Positions 58,921 through 64,000 of a DNA stretch of 64,000 bases are shown here, piece after piece. The stretch spans positions 519,009,185 through 519,073,184 of the forward strand of contig NC_081414.1 in the NCBI RefSeq assembly GCF_030272615.1, written 5' to 3'. Positions within the stretch are counted from its first letter, which is position 1. Every line of letters starts with the position of its first letter. The notes beneath the pieces are model-generated. The model did not search any database. It had not been told where the DNA came from and was given only the letters and a program-made list of their open reading frames with translations. The position numbers and the translations under genes are program-made. Source of the stretch: Cryptomeria japonica (Eukaryota > Streptophyta > Pinopsida > Cupressales > Cupressaceae).

Positions 58921-61027
58921 ATGGGTTCTCCTAAATTTCCACTTTTAACTCCTCATAATTACACATCATGGAAGATTAAGGCATAGAGTAAACTAATGGA
59001 AAAAGGACTCATTCATTATGTAAATGAAACTATTACAGCACCACCCGATCCTAAGGTTGATCCTAAAGCTCAAATTGAATGACTTACTAAGAGTGCTATG
59101 GCACTTGGAACTCTTAGAAAGTATGTATCAGATGACCTCATTTTTCACATTGATAAGTGTACAACAATTAAAGAGGCTTGGGATATTTTTCAGAAATTGT
59201 ATGGTCAAGTTGATGAGATTAAGGGCTACAAACTTGATAGTGAACTCACAACTTTGGATCCCAAGGATTTTGATACAATCCAAGATTATGTCACAAAAGC
59301 AACTGAGCTAAGAGCAAAGCTAAAAGATTGCAGAATTGACAAAAAGGATGCTCAATTGGTTTATAACTTGTTGGACAAGCTTCCTTCAGAGTATACAGCC
59401 TTTGTATCTAGCTTTCACACCCATAGGTTAGCTCAAGGTTCCTCATACACTTATCCCTCATTTGATTCATTCACGGAGATGTTTATACTTGAGAAATCTA
59501 AGTTGACCATGATGGGGATTTTCAAATCTTCAAAGTCACAAGCTTTGGTGGCTAACAAAGGGAATCAAAGTAATCAAGGAAAAGGCAAGAATCAAAAGAA
59601 ACCTAAGTCTAAACCACAACAAGATGGAGCACAATCTTCCTCTCCACAACAAGGTGCTTCACCATTCTCAATCATATAAGGACAATCTTTTTTGTGGATA
59701 TTGCAAGAAGTCAGGACATGATGAACATCATTGTTATAAGAAGGATATTGATGAGTTGAAGAATCTTCTTGAGAAGAATAGAATCAACCTACCTTCTAGA
59801 ATGTCTACATTGGCTTCTTCTTCTAAGGATAAAGGAAAGGATCACTCTTTTGGGATAGATAAAGGAAAGGGACAAGCTCTTTGTGCTACTACAAGTCATG
59901 ATTCAGGGAGATGGCTTCTAGATTCAGGAGCTTCTCATCATATGGCATCTGTGCAGTCTATGTTTTCTACATTTAAGCCTTGCCACATCCCATAGATTTT
60001 GATGTGCAATCATACATTCATGGGTGTGATTGGGAAAGGATCTATTGCCATTGGGGATAACTCCTTCAATGATGTGTTGTGTGTACCCCACTTGACAAAT
60101 AATCTTCTTTCCATCTATCAAATCACACACGGGGCAACTAGGAAAACTGTGGAGTTCACACCTGATTCAGTTATCATTAGAGACTTGGAGAGTGGAGCTA
60201 TCATTGTGACTGGGGTGGTTGATCATGTATCTCAATCATACTCTTTTTCACATTTTGGTCCTATTGATGAGGTTGATTCTTCCTATGTTGATGATTCAGA
60301 TTTTGAGGAGAACTTTGGGCACTTGAACTTGGGGATTCTCACATGTGACCTCATTCTTGAGCCTTGCATTTCATCTCCTTCTATTGATATCATACCATCT
60401 ATTGCACCTGATGATGTAGCTAGTGCGACAATTTTGCCTTCCTATGATTTAGTGCAATAGGATATTTCATGTCTTCCAGCTTCAGTTGATTGGGATGCCT
60501 ACTTAACAGAAATTGTAGGGTTGTTTGTGGAGTCATACAATGCAGATTTGGGAGACACTATTGATGACTTTCATCTTCTCTTTGATGAAGATGATCCTTC
60601 TTTGATTGTTGCAAGGGAACACTCTGACCCTCTTGTGCATTCTCTACATGATCAATCTTTAGAGGTTGACATGATTGTGGATACTTTTGTACAACACTTG
60701 GAGGAGGTATCTTTATCTTTTGAGGAGATATATGAGTCTTTCAATATTGTTCTACATTCATCTCCACTAGATCTTGGAGTGCCTTTTTCAGCAGTGTGGC
60801 ACAGTTTACCACATTTGGAGGGGGTATCTTTCAGCATCGACATGGGGACACTTGAGCAGTTTTCAGAGATTCCTTTCATCGTGAGTATTTTTCTCCATCT
60901 TATTTTCATGGTTGGGGAGACTTCATGGATACACCTTTGGTTTTGTTTCTTCCTAAGGGGAGGAATGTTGTTCGATGTTCATAGAGCAGTTTCTTCATTC
61001 ATCTTCGAGCTTCTATCATTAGTGTAG
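58921..61027 (+). pseudogene. Element F polyprotein: gag, protease, unknown acidic part
   Basis: ATG 58921 (MGSPKFPLLTPHNYTSWK) is a copia gag start. UBN2-like text follows (TIKEAWDIFQKLYG, LLDKLPSEYTAFVSSF). A one-base shift near 59680 leads to the knuckle CGYCKKSGHDEHHC and the protease site WLLDSGASHHMAS. After VIIRDLESGAIIVTG and NFGHLNLG, where integrase should follow, about 220 residues of Asp/Glu/Ser/Leu-rich sequence continue to 61027 with no known motif. In-frame stops: TAG 58985, TGA 59080, TAG 59993 and TAG 60458; the first three at likely Trp sites. Confidence 0.82.
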
Positions 61028-61351
61028 AATCCAGATTGAGGGGGGGCTTCCTAGTCTCTCTTTTTCTTCTCTCATATGGGGGGGACTTTTTCCTCACATG
61101 GGGTTTTGTCCTTCACATACTTCTATGAAATTTCTTTGTATCTAGTTTTCATCTCTCTTTTGGGGGAGGGTTTTTTTCCATTGGGTTTTTCTCTCTTTCC
61201 CCACTTTGTGAGAGATTTCATTGCATTGGTTTGCATGCATTTGAATTTGTACATGGGTACCTAACATGGCCTAGTAGCCGGGACCCATCTTGTATTGCTT
61301 AGTTGCATTGTAGACTTAAGTGCATTCCCCTAAGTTGCACTTAAGGGGGGG
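61028..61351 (+). other. 3' untranslated part and polypurine tract of F
   Basis: Several G-runs; TTAAGGGGGGG at 61341-61351 directly precedes the 3' LTR. Confidence 0.75.
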
Positions 61352-61837
61352 TGTTGGTGTAAATAATTATTCATCTTGGATATTATTACACTTAAGTTTA
61401 CTTAGGAAATACATTTCATAGTAGTCTGGGTATGAGACACTTGGGTGTTTGTGCCACATTGGGATAGTGTGTGGAGGAGAATTTCCACCTTTTATGGTGT
61501 TGATCTTGTTGTTACACTCCACATTCAGTGGGTGATCCACCTCATGTGGACTATTATATTATTTCTCCTACCTACCCACACCTATATCCTACCCACCCTT
61601 GTTTCTTATTGAGCCACATGTCATGTTTGTGTACTCACATATCCATATAGCCTTGCCTATATAAGTAGGCTCATATTCATTATATGTATCAATTGATGAT
61701 CAAGTTGATCAGTATTTTCATCTTGATATAATATAGTTTATTTCTCTCATATATTTTGTCTCTCTTATTTGTGCTTTCCATTGCCTCTTGATCTTGGAAA
61801 AATCTCACATGGTATCATAGTTGGTCCATGTCTCACA
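61352..61837 (+). repeat. 3' LTR of element F
   Basis: Same borders as the 5' LTR with about 4% substitutions. Confidence 0.9.
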
Positions 61838-61842
61838 ACCTT

Positions 61843-64000
61843 CAATCGGTAGTAGGCCAGATAAAACCAAGAAAAATCCTAACAGAGGAGTTATGGATTT
61901 AACTAGAGAAACATCTGATAATAGGTCACTTAGAGTAAATGATGTTAAGGACATAAATGTGAGATATGTGAGTATGGTACTAGGTTGCAAAGCTACTCAT
62001 GCAAATAGACTAATTTTGTTTCTAGCCTATGTATTCATAGTACATATGAGATGGTACACAATAATGCTAAGATCGATGTGTGTGAATGGCTTAGGGATGA
62101 ATTAATTGACAACCTAAAGATGATTAAGGGTGACAAGAAAGGTACTTTCTATTTTGGAAACCTTCTAGTATGTCCGATGCTGTACTTTACCAAGGAAATG
62201 CCCGACATAGGTCACAAAGATTTTGGTAATGACATCCTAGTAGGAAAATAGATACAAGATGCTTTCATTGGTATGGGTACTGACAATGTTAAGAATATTA
62301 CAGACTATTTCAAAATATTCCAATCTAAGATGAGAGAAAGAGAGAGACTACCACAAAGCATAGTTGATAAATATGACAAGGAAATTTGCTTTGTTATTAA
62401 GAGAAATGAAACTTGGATGGAAGCAGAAAGTCCTCAAACTATTTGGGTTATGGAGATGGGATATGAGGTAGACCTATCTATTTTGGAAACTTATGCTAAA
62501 GCTCTACTTGATGCACCAAGGGTGTCGTCTGAGTAATTCTTTGGAAATGCAAAAACCATAGAGAGTAATGTATCTATGCAGAAAAGGACTAAGAGAATAG
62601 AAAAATTCATTAGAGATGCCTCCAAGAAGGTAAAGGATATCAAAGAAAATGTCATGAACATCAGTTGTATATCAGCAAGTGAACTTGAAGGACTACAACC
62701 TAAAGCACATGTTTCACCGGTTGTAACATCTTCCAACACTGATAGTGGTAAGGCTGTTGAGTTTAAAAGAGTAGAAAGGAAGAGAAAACCCTCACTGGTA
62801 CCCTCTCCTTCACCTAAGAAAACCAAGACACTAAGGAAGAAATAGCAGGCAGTTAGGAAACCAAAGAAGAAACTTACACCTAAGAAGAAATACACCAGTT
62901 ACCCCCACATTGAATGATTTACTGAATGAGATAACAGAGGAAGGTAATTTGTCAAATGTAAGAAAATGGTATAACACTTCAAATGATACTGACAGAAACA
63001 CCATTGAGGAAAGCATTATCTTACACTTGGATATATACAAGAAAGTTTTGATAGAAGTGATTGATGAGCTACCAAATGATCTCTACATGAGACTAGAAGC
63101 AAAATAGCTATCAGTGGTGGAATTGGATAAGAAATTGAAAGTTGAAGCACTCTTGGCTATTCATCCATTAAACTCCAAGGAAGAAATTGATGAACTTACC
63201 TCTAAATCTAACGGATCTGTATTTATTAGTTGACACCGACAAGTAAGCCTGATGGCTAGAAGGGTAAAAGATATTGCAGAGGAGACTGCAGATAAATGGG
63301 ATATATTCTTTGTAGAGAAGGACAAGAAAGAGGAAAAGAGCAGACCTAAAAAGAAATTCAAAGTATATCAGAAAGACAAGGACAAGGGTAAAGGAAAAGT
63401 TGGTGGTATTCCAAACACAAAGGTTACAGATAACCTTCCACCACCTCCTTTGAATACACCACCAGTACACGGAGAAGATCCACCGGCTATTGATACTGAA
63501 GGTATAACACATGATAATAGTAACCCTGAGTCTGAGATACTCTTTACAATGAATGTGGATACTCAAGAGGTAAACATTGTTGTGGATAAAGATAATTCAG
63601 AGGTTAAGGCAGACAATGTTTATAATAGCAAAATTTCAGAGAAACCGACACAAATTGTTGAATCTCAGGAAACTGAGATACTTACTCAAACAGAGCAACC
63701 GACAGAGACCGGAAAACCCACAAAGAATAAAGGTACTAGCACAGGATCACCAGAATCTGAGAAACTGACAGTAGAACTTTCAGAGAAACAAACAAAGGCA
63801 AAGGTTCATGTTGAGACTGAAAAATTAACAGTTACAAAGACATTGAAACAATCTGACAAACCATTAAAGGTTGAGGTGCAAACACAGACAGATCCACCAA
63901 AGGAAAATAAAAGAAAAATGGATACATCTAATAAAAACAAAGAAGAGATACTGAAGGTGATTGGTCAGACATCTATTGAGTTGAAATCTACAGCTGAACC
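61843..64000 (+). pseudogene. Element E ORF2, part 3 of 3, truncated by window end
   Basis: Continues SIGSRPDKTKK, then a shift near 62040, then EMVHNNAKIDVCEWLRDELI, FYFGNLLVCPMLYFTKE and MGTDNVKNITDYFKIFQSKM. TAG at 62249 (Trp likely), TAA at 62534, TAG at 62843, a further shift near 62900, TAG at 63105 and TGA at 63231; then open to the window end with a Lys/Glu/Thr/Pro-rich repeat-like tail (for example QTEQPTETGKPTKNKGTS). The folded-looking middle (62050-62530) has a layout loosely like plant transposon-associated replication-independent proteins such as Transposase_32 or PMD families, but I cannot identify it. Confidence 0.6.

Larger units (their letters stand above)
57607..61837 (+). 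mobile_element. Element F: non-autonomous copia with gag and protease only
   Basis: LTRs 57607-58087 (481 bp) and 61352-61837 (486 bp, 5-bp indel), about 19 substitutions. The coding region (58921-61027) has gag, knuckle and protease, then an acidic segment with no integrase, RT or RNase H. Flanking five bases are AATTT and ACCTT, not a clean duplication, but taking out LTR-to-LTR plus five bases restores the frame of E ORF2. Confidence 0.88.
33901..64000 (+). mobile_element. Element E: LTR retroelement, outermost layer of the nest, runs off the window
   Basis: 5' LTR, primer-binding site, gag-like ORF and a second ORF on the plus strand. Its own sequence in the window is 33901-36221, 57240-57606 and 61843-64000; the rest is nested insertions A (with B and C) and F. 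No protease, integrase or RT of E is seen, so it is either non-autonomous or its pol lies outside. No 3' LTR is in the window. Confidence 0.7.

Overview
This is plant nuclear DNA: AT-rich and intron-containing, with one recognisable host gene and otherwise almost wholly transposable elements (TEs) of plant type (Ty1/copia with the TGGTATCAGAGC primer-binding site, plant L1-like LINEs, a tRNA-derived SINE, an antisense plant-mobile-domain ORF). The TE load suits a large-genome seed plant, perhaps a gymnosperm, but nothing here fixes the species. There is no bacterial content, CRISPR array, rRNA gene or bona fide tRNA gene.

1-10 kb: a short SINE with a 25-bp target duplication, one copy of an unclassified ~0.87-kb repeat, a broken coiled-coil ORF on the minus strand, and a near full-length but dead L1-type LINE (ORF1 with DUF4283 and zinc knuckle; ORF2 with endonuclease, reverse transcriptase and zf-RVT). 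11.1-11.9 kb: the single intact gene, a four-exon PLAC8/PCR (plant cadmium resistance-like) gene on the minus strand. 15.7-19.4 kb: a second copy of the 0.87-kb repeat split by two insertions, a 1.15-kb element with terminal inverted repeats and a 1.68-kb retroposon with a 16-bp target duplication. 20.7-24.7 kb: an LTR-like remnant and a decayed LINE. 25-33.3 kb: a copia 5' LTR plus gag (element G, plus strand) abutting a copia pol plus 3' LTR in the opposite orientation (element H), the latter broken by a solo LTR.

33.9-64 kb is a four-level nest. Outermost is element E (plus strand: LTR, coiled-coil/zinc-knuckle gag and an unidentified second ORF that runs off the window). Inside E's second ORF lie A (non-autonomous, minus strand) and, separately, F (a copia element with gag and protease but no integrase or RT). 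B, a complete copia element, sits in one LTR of A, and C, a 12.4-kb non-autonomous element with 1270-bp LTRs and an antisense plant-mobile-domain ORF, sits in the pol of B. Target duplications and reading-frame restoration fix most borders to the base. LTR divergence counted by eye (A about 4.5%, B about 2.5%, C about 1.2%) follows the nesting order.

Nearly all TE genes are broken. The premature stops are strikingly often TAG at positions where the family has Trp or Gln, mostly in CTAG context, which fits decay of methylated cytosines at CHG sites. The best candidates for something new are the unidentified E ORF2, the acidic segment replacing pol in F, and the gag-like plus antisense ORF pair of C.
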